Assembly: GCF_900099695.1 (NCBI RefSeq)
Contig: NZ_FNCY01000007.1
Coordinates: 142,599 to 206,598 of the forward strand
DNA length: 64,000 nt
Source: Propionivibrio dicarboxylicus
Lineage (GTDB): Bacteria > Pseudomonadota > Gammaproteobacteria > Burkholderiales > Rhodocyclaceae
Reading direction: 5' to 3'
The notes under the pieces were generated by a model that saw only the letters and a list, made by a program, of their open reading frames with translations, made no database searches and was not told the origin of the DNA. The translations under genes and the position numbers were made by a program. Shown here piece after piece: positions 9,569-19,045 of the stretch (the stretch's first letter is position 1; each line of letters begins with the position of its first letter).

Positions 9569-10365
9569 CGCGGCAACGCTCCTTCCAATTCGATCGGCAT
9601 CGACGTCGCCGGCTCCGGCAAGCCCCAATGCGCCTCATAGCGCACGCCGACGAGATACAGCCCGGCCGCCGAAAAAGTCGGCGCAGCGACCCGCCGGTCC
9701 TTCATCGCCAGGAGTTCGGACATCCAGCCCACCGCCTCGCGCCCCTGACCGATATAGACGAGGCTGCCGACCAGGTTGCGCACCATATGATGCAGGAAGG
9801 CGCTGGCCTCGAACTCGAAAACGATCAGCTCGCCAAGCCGGTAGACCGAGGCCTCGCGCATCAGTTTCACCGGCGTCTTTGCTTGGCAACCAGCGGCGCG
9901 AAACGCCGAAAAATCATGCTCGCCGACGAGCTGTGCCGCCGCTTGCTGCATGCGTTCCAGATCGAGCGGATGGTAGTCCCAGCCGACCCTGCCATGGCCG
10001 ACGCCAGGCCGCTCCGGCCGATTGAGCAGGAGATAGCGGTAGCGGCGGCCGAAGGCCGAAAAGCGTGCGTGGAAGTCGTCGGCGACCGGTTGCGCCCAGC
10101 GCAACGAAACCGCCTCGGGCAGGAAGGTATTGACGCCACGCACCCAGGCGGTCAGCGGCCGCACCACCGGCGCATCGAAATGCACGACCTGCCCGGTCGC
10201 GTGCACGCCGGCATCGGTCCGTCCGGCACAAACGACCCCGACCGGCTGCCCGGCGATTTTTGCCAGCGCCGCTTCGAGCGCATCCTGCACCGAACCGCCA
10301 CCCGGTTGCGTTTGCCACCCGCAGAAGGCGGTACCGTCGTATTCGACGCCGAGCGCGATACGCAT
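9565..10365 (-). CDS. truA: tRNA pseudouridine(38-40) synthase
   Basis: Isomerises uridines 38-40 in the anticodon arm of several tRNAs. The 266-residue protein starts MRIALGVEYDGTAFCGWQTQ and has the catalytic aspartate in AGRTDAGVHA (Asp51). The C-terminal half contains FLHHMVRNLVGSL, a conserved TruA element. An upstream extension of the frame is ignored since homology starts at the chosen Met. It starts 2 bp after the EcfT-like gene stop and overlaps trpF by 4 bp. Confidence 0.96.
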   Translation of the reverse strand: MRIALGVEYDGTAFCGWQTQPGGGSVQDALEAALAKIAGQPVGVVCAGRTDAGVHATGQVVHFDAPVVRPLTAWVRGVNTFLPEAVSLRWAQPVADDFHARFSAFGRRYRYLLLNRPERPGVGHGRVGWDYHPLDLERMQQAAAQLVGEHDFSAFRAAGCQAKTPVKLMREASVYRLGELIVFEFEASAFLHHMVRNLVGSLVYIGQGREAVGWMSELLAMKDRRVAAPTFSAAGLYLVGVRYEAHWGLPEPATSMPIELEGALPR

Positions 10366-10367
10366 GG

Positions 10368-10982
10368 TCAGAAACTCCCTCCGCTGATGACTGCCAGCCC
10401 GCCGGCAAGGACGATCGCTGCCAGCACGACGGCATCCCACCCACCGAGCCGTTGTGAATGGATATCGACGCTGCCGCAATCGACGGTAACCGAATCGTCG
10501 AGCAGCACGGTCCAGTCGCGCGGCCGCGGCAGATCCTCGGCGTAACGCAAGGCCAGCATCAGGCGCACGACACCGCGGTCGGGATCGAAACCGACCCGAC
10601 GCAAGGGCGCCAACGCGGCATGCGTCGCTGTCAGCAGATCCGGCAAGGACATCGTTTCAAGGAAGGCGGCGACGGCCATCAGCACCAGCAGCAAGCGGCC
10701 GATATGCATCCACGCCTGCGCCAGCCCCTCGTAGGTCGGCGCGTGATCGGACGGCCAGAGCGGGTCGCCGGCGGTTCCCCAGGCAAGAATGACGAAGAGC
10801 GAGGCGAGCAGCCAACGCGTCCGCCAGAGGAGTTTCATTCCCCGCCGCACGATCCGCCTGCCCGCCAGACAGGCAAGGACGAGCGCCGCGCCCAGCACGA
10901 CACCACTCAGCAACTGGACGGCGATCAGCAGCGCGATCCAGGCGATCAGGCGGGTGGCGGGATGCAAGGCAAAGCGTGACAT
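10368..10982 (-). CDS. CbiQ/EcfT-like transmembrane protein
   Basis: A 204-residue membrane protein with four to five hydrophobic segments and a central cytoplasmic region LAPLRRVGFDPDRGVVRLML resembling the coupling helices of energy-coupling-factor (ECF) T components. In ECF transporters EcfT links the S component to two ATPases. No ECF ATPase or substrate-binding component is encoded nearby, so it may work with remote partners or have another role. The start MSRFALHPATR (10982) is just downstream of the fimV terminator. truA follows after 2 bp. Family assignment is moderately secure. Confidence 0.65.
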   Translation of the reverse strand: MSRFALHPATRLIAWIALLIAVQLLSGVVLGAALVLACLAGRRIVRRGMKLLWRTRWLLASLFVILAWGTAGDPLWPSDHAPTYEGLAQAWMHIGRLLLVLMAVAAFLETMSLPDLLTATHAALAPLRRVGFDPDRGVVRLMLALRYAEDLPRPRDWTVLLDDSVTVDCGSVDIHSQRLGGWDAVVLAAIVLAGGLAVISGGSF

Positions 10983-10999
10983 GCGAATTGAATCATCGG

Positions 11000-11029
11000 A
11001 AAAAAAGCCGCAACCCCAAGGGTTGCGGC
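11000..11029 (-). terminator. Intrinsic terminator after fimV
   Basis: A perfect 10-bp stem GCCGCAACCC/GGGTTGCGGC (11007-11016 with 11020-11029), a 3-nt loop, and seven T on the minus strand (11000-11006). It lies 55 bp beyond the fimV stop and 18 bp before the EcfT-like start, so it ends the fimV transcript; truA-trp transcription must then start nearby or depend on readthrough. Confidence 0.9.
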
Positions 11030-11083
11030 AGATCATGCGAACCGGCTGCGCGCGGCACACCGGCGGAAAGACCGATCGACACG

Positions 11084-14000
11084 CTACGGGCCGATCTTCT
11101 CGAGAAGGGCACGCGCCTTCGCGCGCTGTCCGGCATTCCCTTCTTCGACCACCTCGCCAAGCAATTCCCGGGCGCCTTCAAGATCGCCCATTTCCTCGTA
11201 GGCCTTGGCGAGATCGAGCTTGGTCGCCGCCTCTTCATTCTCCGGCTCGGGCACTTCTTCCAACATGGCCGGCGCCGCCGCCGGCGCCAGATCGATCTCC
11301 GGCAGTTCCGCCTCAGCGGCCGGCTCGATGGCGCCAAGATCGGGAAGATCCGCCGAGACGGGTTCCTGACGGTCGATCGCAAGCGGTTCGATTTCCGGCT
11401 GCGCCGCGGCCAACAGACCAAGATCCGGCAAATCCGCCGTCGGCTCGGGCAGCTCGACCTCAAGCGACTCAGTCGCGGACGACAGCTCGACCACCGGCGT
11501 CGCGACAGGCTTCTCCTCGTCGAGTTCAAGCGTGATCGAACTCATGTCGAAAGGCGCAACGACCGGCGCCGGAGTGGCGTCGGACGGAGAATCGGCATCG
11601 GACAGATCGAAGTTGAAGGCAAGGGGTTCGTCGACCGGCGAACTCGGCGCGGGCGCAGCTGCCCCCGTGTCGACCGCCGTCTCCGCCGGTGCTGCCGCTT
11701 CCGCGGGGGCTGCCGCTTCCGCGGGGGCTGCCGGCGCCAGGGCGTCGAAATTGAGGTTGAAGTCGAGACCCGCATCTTCCTCGGCCGGCGCAGGCGCAGC
11801 CGCCAGTTCGACGGCCGGGGGCGGCGTATCGGCCTTGAGATCGAGATCGGGCAGCGAGAAATCAAGCGGAGCCGACGCGGCCTCGACCTCAGCCGGCGCT
11901 TCCTGAACCGCCGGCGGCAGGTCGAAATCGAGCGGGGCTACATCGACACTTGCCGCCAGCGCTTCGGCGGGCGCGGACGCTTCCTCCGCAGGCGAAGACG
12001 GCACCTCCGTTTTTTCAGCCGGACCCAGATCGAAATCCAGGCTCGTGAGTTCGATCGATTCGGACGGCGCTTCGACAGGTTCGGGTTCCGGTTCCGCTGG
12101 CGCCGCGTCGGCAAGCGCGATCTCTTCGATCGGCTCGGGCATCGACGGCGTCAGTTCGACGACTTCCGACGCTGCAGGCGTCTCTGCCGACGTCTCGGGC
12201 ACGCCACCGTAGAGCGGATTCGACGGATCCAGCGCCAGCCCGAGGGCAGCGGCCTTTTCCCAGTCGCTGCCAACACCGTTCGTCGCGTCGCGCAGCTTCA
12301 CCGCCTCGCGTTCGAAGGCGCCCGCATCCTTGCGCTGGGCATAGATATCGAGCAGTTTCAGCGAGATCGGCAGATGCTCGGGATCGCGTTCCTGCGCCGC
12401 ACGCAGAATTTCTTCGGCTTGCTTGTCACGACCGTAGGCCAGGTAGATGTCGGCTTCGGCAATTGGATCGACCTCGTGCGCTTCTTCTTCCTCGATGAGT
12501 TCCGACGCGGCGTCGACGATGGGCTCCGCTATCGCGCTCACGCGTGCCGGCGCCTCATCTTCTGCCGACACGGCTTCCACCGGCGCAGCGACCGTTGCCG
12601 CCGGCGCGGCGTCGGACTTCTTCGCCGCGCGCCGCCGCATGAGCAGGAAAGCTGCCAACAGCGCGATCACACCCGCCCCACCGGCAGGCACCATCGGATC
12701 CTCAAGCAGCATGTCGAGGAAACTCGGCTCCGGCGGCGGCACGGCGGCAGCTGCAGGTTTCGCTTTCGGCTTCGGCATGTCGTCCGCCGGCGCAGCGCTT
12801 GGCGCCGGCGCGGGCGTCGCGGCAACGACAGGCGCCGGGACCGCAGGCGCTGGCACCGGCTCGGACTTGGCGGTTTCAGACTTGGCAGGCTCGGCGACCT
12901 TCGGCGGCTCAACCGCTTTCACCGGTGCCGGGGGCGTTGCCTTGCCGGCATCCGGCTTGGCCGCCTGCTTCTGTGCGTCGGCCAGCGTCTGATCCTTCAC
13001 TTCAAGCAGCTTTTGCAGGTTGGCGACGTTCTTCTCCAGCGCCGCCGCCCGTTCGTTGGCCTCGCGCATCGCCTTCTTCTTGGCGATTTCGTCTTCATCG
13101 CTGCGTTTTCCAGGCGTACCCGACGCGGCTCCGGTCTCGGACTTCGAAACCTTCACCTGATCCTTCGGCGCGCTCTCCGGCAAGGTCTTTTCCTCGACCT
13201 TGGCGGTGATCTTTCCTGCCGATGCCTGTGTCGCATCGCGTTCCGTCACCGGCGCCTTGGCTGCAAGCGCTGCCAGGCGGGCACGATAGGCATTCCAGTC
13301 AGTGGCCTGGGCCATCACGACTTTCCTGGCTTCCGCCGGGGCGATCGCTTCAACGTCGGATTTTTCCGGAATCGACAGGATGCGCCCGGAGCGCAAGCGG
13401 TTCATGTTGCCGCCGTCAAAAGCGTCTTGGTTGGCACGCAACAAGCCGACCAGCATCTGATCCAACGTCACGCCCTCGGGCTTGGTGGCTTGCGCGATCT
13501 TGCCCAGTGTATCGCCCGGTTTGACCTGCCGGCTATCGCCCGAAGCTTCGCTTGCCTTCTCGGGCGCTCGGGCGGGTTCGGCGACTTTTTCCGCTGCACG
13601 GACCGGCTCGGCAGCGACAACCGACGCGCTCCGACTGGCCTGCAACGCACGGGCGCGCGTCGCTTCGTCGATCGATGACGGCACCGACAAGGCCGTTTCG
13701 GCGGGCGCCGCAGCGCTCGGCACAGACGCCGACACAGCCGCGGGCGGCGGCAGACGGACCGGCTCCGGTATCGGCGCGGCCTGCGCCTTGCTCGTCACCG
13801 CGATCGGCGCCGCGGTGCTCTTGGCGGCGATTTCCGGCGGATCGAGCAGGAACGTGTATTCACGCACCATGCGCCCGGACGACCAGGTTAATTCGATCAG
13901 CATATCGAGGAAAGGATCGTTGACCGGCGCGTTCGATGACAAGCGGATCACGTTCTGCCCGTTGGGACGTTTGTCGAGCGAAAAACTGATGCCCTGGATG

Positions 14001-14266
14001 CTGCCCGAAAGATCGATGCCAGCTTGCCGGAAGGCGTCGCGCGACGCCAGTTGCGCCTTCATTCCGGACAGTTCTTCGCGCGTCGCCGTCACTTCGATTT
14101 CCGCCCGTAGGGGCTGGCCGAGCGCCGATAACACCGTCACCTTGCCTAGACCAGCGGCATCCGCCACCAGCGGCATCAGGGAAAGCGCAAAGCATGAGGT
14201 CACGGCCAGAACGGATGTCCGCCATGATCCTGGCATTGCCGTCCGTCGCGTATTGTCTTTTTTCAC
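11084..14266 (-). CDS. fimV: FimV-type pilus assembly / polar hub protein
   Basis: A large, acidic, single-pass protein implicated in type IV pilus assembly, twitching and polar localisation in Pseudomonas. Domains in order: signal segment; FimV N-terminal domain AGLGKVTVLSALGQPLRAEI (about 40-145); Pro/Ala linker; peptidoglycan-binding LysM (VKPGDTLGKIAQ, about 248-300); coiled region; membrane helix near residue 535 followed by RRRAAKK; a TPR-like stretch (IYLAYGRDKQAEEILRAAQ); a very acidic low-complexity region; and the FimV C-terminal TPR motif (KLDLAKAYEEMGDLEGAREL). I use GTG 14266 (GGGGTG upstream); ATG 14236 also gives a good signal peptide. Confidence 0.9.
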   Translation of the reverse strand: MKKDNTRRTAMPGSWRTSVLAVTSCFALSLMPLVADAAGLGKVTVLSALGQPLRAEIEVTATREELSGMKAQLASRDAFRQAGIDLSGSIQGISFSLDKRPNGQNVIRLSSNAPVNDPFLDMLIELTWSSGRMVREYTFLLDPPEIAAKSTAAPIAVTSKAQAAPIPEPVRLPPPAAVSASVPSAAAPAETALSVPSSIDEATRARALQASRSASVVAAEPVRAAEKVAEPARAPEKASEASGDSRQVKPGDTLGKIAQATKPEGVTLDQMLVGLLRANQDAFDGGNMNRLRSGRILSIPEKSDVEAIAPAEARKVVMAQATDWNAYRARLAALAAKAPVTERDATQASAGKITAKVEEKTLPESAPKDQVKVSKSETGAASGTPGKRSDEDEIAKKKAMREANERAAALEKNVANLQKLLEVKDQTLADAQKQAAKPDAGKATPPAPVKAVEPPKVAEPAKSETAKSEPVPAPAVPAPVVAATPAPAPSAAPADDMPKPKAKPAAAAVPPPEPSFLDMLLEDPMVPAGGAGVIALLAAFLLMRRRAAKKSDAAPAATVAAPVEAVSAEDEAPARVSAIAEPIVDAASELIEEEEAHEVDPIAEADIYLAYGRDKQAEEILRAAQERDPEHLPISLKLLDIYAQRKDAGAFEREAVKLRDATNGVGSDWEKAAALGLALDPSNPLYGGVPETSAETPAASEVVELTPSMPEPIEEIALADAAPAEPEPEPVEAPSESIELTSLDFDLGPAEKTEVPSSPAEEASAPAEALAASVDVAPLDFDLPPAVQEAPAEVEAASAPLDFSLPDLDLKADTPPPAVELAAAPAPAEEDAGLDFNLNFDALAPAAPAEAAAPAEAAAPAETAVDTGAAAPAPSSPVDEPLAFNFDLSDADSPSDATPAPVVAPFDMSSITLELDEEKPVATPVVELSSATESLEVELPEPTADLPDLGLLAAAQPEIEPLAIDRQEPVSADLPDLGAIEPAAEAELPEIDLAPAAAPAMLEEVPEPENEEAATKLDLAKAYEEMGDLEGARELLGEVVEEGNAGQRAKARALLEKIGP

Positions 14267-14412
14267 AGCAGCACCCCAAGGGTCTAAATTGTCAATTAGC
14301 AAAATAACATCATGGAGTTAGCCATGCAAGCTGAACGTTATTCTGATGTTGCCGGGCGTGTTTCCGATTGCCCAAAACAGACAATCGGTCGAAAACGCGC
14401 CCATGATCCGAT

Positions 14413-14438
14413 AAAAAAGCCAGGGCCGCGGCCCTGGC
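14413..14438 (-). terminator. Intrinsic terminator after asd
   Basis: A 20-bp perfect palindrome GCCAGGGCCGCGGCCCTGGC (14419-14438) followed on the minus strand by six T (14413-14418). It is 21 bp past the asd stop. The plus side is also T-rich, so it may act in both directions, but no plus-strand gene ends here. Confidence 0.88.
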
Positions 14439-14459
14439 TCTTTCTTTTTCTCGCGCGCC

Positions 14460-15590
14460 TCAGGCGTCGAGCAGGATACCGAGCATCCGGCGCAGCGGTT
14501 CGGCCGCGCCCCAAAGCAGCTGGTCGCCCACCGTGAACGCGCCGAGATAGTCCGGGCCCATCGCCAGCTTGTGCAGACGACCGACCGGCACGGTCAGCGT
14601 ACCGGTGACAGCGGCCGGCGTGAGCTCGCGCTCGCTGAGTTCGCGCTCGTTCGGCACCACTTTCGCCCAGGGATTGCCCTGCGCGATGAGATCGGCGATC
14701 TCGTCGAGCGGCGCATCCTTCTTGAGCTTGATCGTCAGACCCTGCGAGTGGCAACGCATCGCACCGATCCGCACGCACAGGCCATCGACCGGAATGCTGC
14801 CCGGCGAACGGAACGGCGGCAGGCCGAGGATCTTGTTGCATTCGGCGCCACCCTTCCATTCCTCTTTCGACTGGCCGTGTTCATAGGGCACGTCGATCCA
14901 CGGGATCAGGCTGCCGGCCAGCGCGGTGTTGCGGAAATTCTTGGTCGGGAACGACGATGCGCGCATCGTCTCGGCCACCTTGCGGTCGATGTCGAGAATC
15001 GCCGACGCGGGATCGGCGAGTTCGGCCTTGACCGCACCGTAGAGCGCGCCCATCTGTTCGAGCAGTTCGCGCATGTTCTGCGCGCCGGCGCCCGAGGCGG
15101 CCTGGTAAGTCATCGCCGAGACCCACTCGACCAGCCCGGCGCGGAACAGCCCGCCGAGGCCCATCAGCATCAGCGAGACCGTGCAGTTGCCGCCGATCCA
15201 GTTCTTGCCGCCCTTGGCCAGCGCGTCCTTGATGACGTGCAGGTTCACCGGATCGAGAACGATGACCGCGTCCTTGTCCATGCGCAGCGTCGAGGCGGCG
15301 TCGACCCAGTGGCCGTTCCAGCCGGCAGCGCGCAGCTTCGGAAAGATTTCCTTGGTGTAGTCGCCGCCCTGGCACGTGACGATGATGTCCATCTGTTTGA
15401 GCGTGTCAATGGAGGAAGCGTCCTGCAACGTGCCGCCGTCTTTACCGCCGAACGTCGGGGCTTTGCCGCCGACCGACGACGTCGAAAAGAACACCGGATC
15501 GATATGGGCGAAATCGCCCTCTTCCACCATGCGCTGCATGAGTACCGAACCCACCATGCCGCGCCAGCCCACCAGACCTACTTTCTTCAT
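14460..15590 (-). CDS. asd: Aspartate-semialdehyde dehydrogenase
   Basis: Reduces aspartyl phosphate to aspartate semialdehyde with NADPH, for Lys, Met, Thr and diaminopimelate. At 376 residues it belongs to the gamma/betaproteobacterial long type. It begins [17 protein letters not shown] (nucleotide fold), has the active-site Cys in [13 protein letters not shown] and the SATYQAASG-like [15 protein letters not shown] 15590 is preferred over the GTG one codon upstream. It follows leuB by 42 bp, and its own terminator lies just downstream. Confidence 0.97.
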   Translation of the reverse strand: MKKVGLVGWRGMVGSVLMQRMVEEGDFAHIDPVFFSTSSVGGKAPTFGGKDGGTLQDASSIDTLKQMDIIVTCQGGDYTKEIFPKLRAAGWNGHWVDAASTLRMDKDAVIVLDPVNLHVIKDALAKGGKNWIGGNCTVSLMLMGLGGLFRAGLVEWVSAMTYQAASGAGAQNMRELLEQMGALYGAVKAELADPASAILDIDRKVAETMRASSFPTKNFRNTALAGSLIPWIDVPYEHGQSKEEWKGGAECNKILGLPPFRSPGSIPVDGLCVRIGAMRCHSQGLTIKLKKDAPLDEIADLIAQGNPWAKVVPNERELSERELTPAAVTGTLTVPVGRLHKLAMGPDYLGAFTVGDQLLWGAAEPLRRMLGILLDA

Positions 15591-15632
15591 CACATTCGCC
15601 TCTCAGTTGACAATAAACCGCACCATCCTACC

Positions 15633-16697
15633 TTATAACGCCGCCAGGACGGCGTCACCCATTTCCTTCGTACCGACCCGGATCGTCCCGGCTTCGTAGA
15701 TGTCGCCGGTACGATAGCCTTGGGCCAGAACCTTTTTGACCGCCGTTTCGATCTTTTGTGCCGGCTCTTCGAGCGCAAACGAGTAGCGCAGCATCATCGC
15801 CGCCGAGAGGATCGTCGCCAGCGGATTGGCCACGCCCTTGCCGGCGATGTCGGGCGCCGAGCCGTGGCACGGCTCGTACATGCCCTTGTTGTGTTCGTCG
15901 AGCGAGGCCGACGGCAGCATGCCGATCGAGCCGGTCAGCATCGACGCCTCGTCCGACAGGATGTCGCCGAACATGTTGCCGGTGACCATCACGTCGAACT
16001 GCTTCGGCGCGCGCACAAGCTGCATGGCGGCGTTGTCGACGAGCATGTGGGTGAGTTCGACGTCCGGATACTCGGGCGCCAGCTCGTTCATGACGTCGCG
16101 CCAGAGCTGCGTCGTTTCGAGCACATTCATCTTGTCGATCGAGCAGACCTTGCGATTGCGCTTGCGCGCCGCCTCGAAGGCGACACGGCCGATGCGGCGG
16201 ATCTCGCTTTCGCTGTAGTGCATGGTGTTGTAGCCATAGCGCTGGGCGACGCCATCAATGGTGCGCGTCTCGATGCCACGCGGCTGGCCGAAGTAGATGT
16301 CGCCGGTCAGTTCGCGCACGATCAGGATGTCGAGCCCGGACACCACCTCGGGCTTCAGCGTCGAAGCGTTGGCGAGTTCGGGATAGAGCACCGCCGGCCG
16401 CAGGTTGGCGAACAGGTTGAGCTGCTTGCGGATGCCGAGCAGCCCGCGCTCGGGCCGCTGTTCGCGCGGCAGCGCATCCCACTTGGGACCGCCGACGGCG
16501 CCGAGCAGGATCGCGTCGGCTGCCTGCGCCAGTTTCTGCGTCGCTTCCGGATACGGATTGCCGGTCGCATCGACGGCGCAGCCGCCGAGCAATGCCTGTT
16601 CCATTTCCATTTTCAGGCCCAGCGCTTTGAGCACCCGCACGGCCTCGGCCGTAATTTCAACCCCGATGCCGTCGCCCGGCAATACGCAAATCTTCAC
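15633..16697 (-). CDS. leuB: 3-isopropylmalate dehydrogenase
   Basis: NAD-dependent oxidative decarboxylation of 3-isopropylmalate in leucine synthesis. The 354-residue protein has the family start [15 protein letters not shown], the substrate-binding segment [15 protein letters not shown], and the metal/NAD region [14 protein letters not shown] followed by [13 protein letters not shown]. It lies 33 bp downstream of leuD within the leu cluster and ahead of asd. This is distinct from the DmlA-type paralogue at 40,310. Confidence 0.97.
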   Translation of the reverse strand: MKICVLPGDGIGVEITAEAVRVLKALGLKMEMEQALLGGCAVDATGNPYPEATQKLAQAADAILLGAVGGPKWDALPREQRPERGLLGIRKQLNLFANLRPAVLYPELANASTLKPEVVSGLDILIVRELTGDIYFGQPRGIETRTIDGVAQRYGYNTMHYSESEIRRIGRVAFEAARKRNRKVCSIDKMNVLETTQLWRDVMNELAPEYPDVELTHMLVDNAAMQLVRAPKQFDVMVTGNMFGDILSDEASMLTGSIGMLPSASLDEHNKGMYEPCHGSAPDIAGKGVANPLATILSAAMMLRYSFALEEPAQKIETAVKKVLAQGYRTGDIYEAGTIRVGTKEMGDAVLAAL

Positions 16698-16730
16698 GCG
16701 AATCTCTCCTTCAGTCCTAAATTGGATGCG

Positions 16731-17369
16731 TCAGGCAAACAGCCACGGCTGTTCGGCGCGGCGCCGTTCCTCGTATTCGCCGATCTTGTCGGCATGCCGC
16801 AGCGTCAGGCCGATGTCGTCCCAGCCATTGATCAGGCATTCCTTGCGGAAGGGATCGACCGCGAACGGAATCGTGTGGCCGTCCGGACAGACCACCGTCT
16901 GCGCCGACAGATCGACCGTGAGCTTGAAGCCCGGCGTGACGTTGACGAGTTGGAACAGCGCCTCGATCTCGTTAGCCGGCAGCACGATCGGCAAGACGCC
17001 ATTCTTGAAACAGTTGCTGAAGAAGATGTCGGCGAAGCTCTCGGCCAGGATGACACGAAAACCATAGTCGAGCAGCGCCCAGGGTGCGTGTTCGCGCGAA
17101 CTGCCGCAACCGAAGTTTTTGCGCGACAGCAGGATGCTGGCGCCGCGATAGCGCTCCTGGTTGAGCACGAAATTCGGGTTCTTCGGCCGCGCGCTGCAGT
17201 CCTGGCCCGGCTGTCCGACGTCCATGTAACGCCATTCATCGAACAGGTTGGGACCGAAGCCCGAGCGCTTGATCGACTTCAGGAATTGCTTCGGAATGAT
17301 CGCGTCGGTATCGACATTGACGCGATCCAGCGGGGCGACCAGCCCCTCCAGGCGATTGAATTTTTCCAT
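16731..17369 (-). CDS. leuD: 3-isopropylmalate dehydratase small subunit
   Basis: Swivelling-domain subunit that with LeuC isomerises 2- to 3-isopropylmalate. The 212-residue protein starts [20 protein letters not shown] and contains [15 protein letters not shown], the conserved substrate-binding loop. The frame is open upstream to 17567, but that stretch overlaps the entericidin gene and lacks homology, so ATG 17369 is taken. Confidence 0.96.
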   Translation of the reverse strand: MEKFNRLEGLVAPLDRVNVDTDAIIPKQFLKSIKRSGFGPNLFDEWRYMDVGQPGQDCSARPKNPNFVLNQERYRGASILLSRKNFGCGSSREHAPWALLDYGFRVILAESFADIFFSNCFKNGVLPIVLPANEIEALFQLVNVTPGFKLTVDLSAQTVVCPDGHTIPFAVDPFRKECLINGWDDIGLTLRHADKIGEYEERRRAEQPWLFA

Positions 17370-17389
17370 GATTTTCCTTGACCGGCGCC

Positions 17390-17518
17390 CTATCGGGCGG
17401 CCTTCTCGATTGCCTGACCGCCACGCTCGAGGTCCTTGCCGATACCCTGGACCGTATTGCAGGCGGACAGGGAGAACAGCGAGACGCACAGCAACAGCAC
17501 CGAAAGCAGTGTTTTCAT
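17390..17518 (-). CDS. Entericidin-like small lipoprotein
   Basis: A 42-residue lipoprotein precursor with a lipobox FSLSAC (Cys20) after a short hydrophobic signal, then [21 protein letters not shown], which is the entericidin A/B pattern (membrane lipoprotein with an amphipathic helix). In E. coli EcnA and EcnB act as antidote and toxin in stationary-phase lysis; which activity this one has cannot be told. GAGAGGGCTCCTC precedes ecn's upstream neighbour rather than ecn; the site for this gene is weak. It lies between leuC (11 bp) and leuD (20 bp), so it is likely cotranscribed. Confidence 0.85.
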   Translation of the reverse strand: MKTLLSVLLLCVSLFSLSACNTVQGIGKDLERGGQAIEKAAR

Positions 17519-17529
17519 GAGAGGGCTCC

Positions 17530-18936
17530 TCAAAGTAACTCGCGGACATCCGCGAAATGACCGGCAACCGCGGCCGCGGCTGCCATCGCAGGGCTGACGA
17601 GATGGGTCCGGCTGCCGGCGCCCTGGCGTCCCTCGAAGTTGCGGTTCGAGGTTGACGCGCAGCGTTCGCCCGGCTCCAGACGATCGGCGTTCATGGCCAG
17701 GCACATCGAGCAGCCGGGCATGCGCCACTCAAAACCGGCATCGATGAAGATCCGGTCGAGACCTTCGCGCTCGGCCTGTTCCTTGACCAGGCCCGAGCCC
17801 GGCACCGCCAGCGCCAGCTTGACGTTGGCAGCGATGCGCCGGCCCTTGAGCACAGTGGCGGCGGCGCGCAGGTCCTCGATGCGCGAGTTGGTGCAGGAAC
17901 CGATGAAGATCTTGTCGACCTTGATGCTGCTGATCGGCATGTTGGGATTGAGCCCCATATACTGCAGCGCGCGCTCGATCGCTTCGCGCCGCACCGGATC
18001 GCTTTCCTTGGCCGGATCGGGCACCGTGTCGTTGATCGAGACGACCATTTCGGGTGAGGTACCCCAGGTCACCTGCGGCCGGATGTCAGCACCGCGCAAT
18101 TCGACGACGCGGTCGAAACGCGCGCCTTCGTCGCTGTGCAGCGTGCGCCAGTAGGCGACGGCGGCATCCCATTGCGCGCCGGTCGGCGCGAACGGCCGGC
18201 CCTTGAGATAATTGATGGTGACGTCATCGACGGCGACGAAGCCCATGCGCGCGCCTGCCTCGATCGCCATGTTGCAGAGCGTCATCCGCCCTTCCATCGA
18301 CAGCGCTCGGATGGCGCTGCCGCCAAATTCGATCGCATAACCGGTACCGCCGGCGGTACCGATACGGCCGATCACCGCCAGCGCGATGTCCTTGGCCGAG
18401 ACGCCCTTGCCAAGCGCGCCGTCGACGCGGACCAGCAAGGTCTTCGATTTCTTCTGCAGCAAGCACTGCGTCGCCATCACGTGTTCGACCTCGGAGGTAC
18501 CGATGCCGAGCGCCATGCAGCCGAAAGCGCCGTGCGTGCTGGTGTGCGAGTCGCCGCAGACGACCGTCATGCCTGGCAGCGTCGCGCCGTTTTCCGGGCC
18601 GATCACGTGGATCACGCCCTGACGGCGGTCCTTGAACGGGAAATAGGCGAGCGCGCCGGTCTCGCGGATATTGGCGTCGAGCGTCTCGACCTGCAGGCGC
18701 GAGACCGGATCCTCGATGCCGCGATCCCAATGATTCGTCGGCGTGTTGTGATCGGCCGTGGCGACGATCGACGATACCCGCCAGGGCTTGCGTCCCGCCA
18801 GCTTGAGGCCTTCGAAGGCCTGCGGGCTGGTCACTTCATGGACCAGGTGACGGTCGATATAGATCAGCGCCGTGCCGTCGGACTCCTCATGCACGACGTG
18901 GCTCTGCCAGAGTTTCTCGTATAAGTTGTTCGCCAT
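17530..18936 (-). CDS. leuC: 3-isopropylmalate dehydratase large subunit
   Basis: Aconitase-family [4Fe-4S] subunit of isopropylmalate isomerase. The 468-residue protein has the three cluster cysteines in [11 protein letters not shown] and [10 protein letters not shown], and the [14 protein letters not shown] signature. The start [15 protein letters not shown] (18936) is typical, though the frame continues upstream. A sigma-70 promoter lies 50-80 bp upstream, giving a short leader with no room for a leucine attenuator. Confidence 0.97.
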   Translation of the reverse strand: MANNLYEKLWQSHVVHEESDGTALIYIDRHLVHEVTSPQAFEGLKLAGRKPWRVSSIVATADHNTPTNHWDRGIEDPVSRLQVETLDANIRETGALAYFPFKDRRQGVIHVIGPENGATLPGMTVVCGDSHTSTHGAFGCMALGIGTSEVEHVMATQCLLQKKSKTLLVRVDGALGKGVSAKDIALAVIGRIGTAGGTGYAIEFGGSAIRALSMEGRMTLCNMAIEAGARMGFVAVDDVTINYLKGRPFAPTGAQWDAAVAYWRTLHSDEGARFDRVVELRGADIRPQVTWGTSPEMVVSINDTVPDPAKESDPVRREAIERALQYMGLNPNMPISSIKVDKIFIGSCTNSRIEDLRAAATVLKGRRIAANVKLALAVPGSGLVKEQAEREGLDRIFIDAGFEWRMPGCSMCLAMNADRLEPGERCASTSNRNFEGRQGAGSRTHLVSPAMAAAAAVAGHFADVRELL

Positions 18937-18986
18937 CTTTCGACTATCCGCTAAAGTCGGGCCGGAATCGGCCACACGAACCTTCG

Positions 18987-19015
18987 ATTATGGCACGGGA
19001 CCCCGGACCTGTCAG
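18987..19015 (-). promoter_or_regulatory. Sigma-70 promoter of the leuC-ecn-leuD-leuB-asd cluster
   Basis: Minus strand: -35 CTGACA (19010-19015), 17-bp spacer, -10 CATAAT (18987-18992). Both hexamers match five of six consensus bases. The predicted start is about 45 nt ahead of the leuC ATG. Confidence 0.7.
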
Positions 19016-19045
19016 CCCACTGCCATACAGGTCAAGCTTCGCCAC

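Noticed and set aside
10976..13678. 900-codon plus-strand open frame opposite fimV
   Set aside because: It is Arg-rich, without homology, and mirrors the GC-rich third codon positions of fimV; typical antisense artefact.
15720..17381. 553-codon plus-strand open frame opposite leuB and leuD
   Set aside because: Antisense to well-supported genes, no ribosome site and no recognisable motif.
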